Assembly: GCA_007135435.1 (NCBI GenBank)
Contig: SLIW01000387.1
Coordinates: 1 to 5,723, forward strand
Direction of reading: 5' to 3'
Length of the DNA: 5,723 bases
Source: Natronomonas sp.
GTDB taxonomy: Archaea > Halobacteriota > Halobacteria > Halobacteriales > Haloarculaceae
In this document: positions 5,645-5,723 of the stretch, one piece after another
Numbering within the stretch: the stretch's first letter is position 1
Layout of the letters: the number at the start of each line of letters is the position of its first letter
The notes under the pieces: generated by a model
What the model was told of the DNA's origin: nothing
What the model saw: only the letters and a program-made list of their open reading frames with translations
Database searches by the model: none
Program-made: the position numbers and the translations under genes

Positions 5645-5723
5645 TCGACCGGATAGGCTACGCCCTCGCCGACGAGGGTGTCCTCTGGGTGACGCTGGGT
5701 GTGAAGCACCTGGGGCGACGACG
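5641..5723 (+). CDS. possible gene start running off the window
   Basis: From GTG 5641 the frame is open to the window edge, giving about 27 residues that begin MIDRIGYALADEGVLW, with mostly G/C third positions. Upstream the same frame is open back to a TAA at 5527, with another GTG at 5569. No family is recognised. A minus-strand frame is also open from the window edge down to a TGA at 5599-5601 with similar codon quality, so the true coding strand cannot be decided from this fragment. Confidence 0.2.
   Translation, partial: MIDRIGYALADEGVLWVTLGVKHLGRR

Overview
The window looks like a piece of a haloarchaeal (class Halobacteria) genome. It is very GC-rich, with codons that mostly end in G or C. 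The predicted proteins are rich in Asp and Glu. Promoters look archaeal: TATA-type boxes sit about 27 bases before start codons, giving leaderless or nearly leaderless transcripts. Several starts are GTG. The genus cannot be fixed from this sequence.

Left part (1-1094, + strand): the 3' part of a PaaI-type hotdog thioesterase, a 215-base spacer with a 24-base tandem repeat that may encode a small acidic peptide, and a complete MaoC-type enoyl-CoA hydratase. Both recognisable enzymes are hotdog-fold proteins acting on acyl-CoA, so they probably form one fatty-acyl/CoA operon. Middle (1095-3464, + strand): an intergenic array of 21-base tandem repeats ends just before a clear TATA box. That box drives a 702-residue CPA2/Kef-type cation:proton antiporter with two C-terminal USP-like domains.

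Right part (3510-5231, - strand): a small winged-helix regulator, an NRDE/TANGO2-family protein with a decapeptide-repeat insert, and a short DUF1328-type two-helix membrane protein. The regulator's TATA box overlaps the stop codon of the NRDE gene, so it has its own promoter inside the end of its neighbour. The last ~490 bases (5232-5723) have lower GC and no convincing complete gene. They hold a possible short leader ORF coupled to another reading frame that leaves the window.

No RNA gene, CRISPR array, insertion sequence or known defence system was found. The most unusual feature is three unrelated tandem repeats within 4 kb, with periods of 24, 21 and 30 bases. One lies in a spacer, one at a promoter and one inside a coding region.
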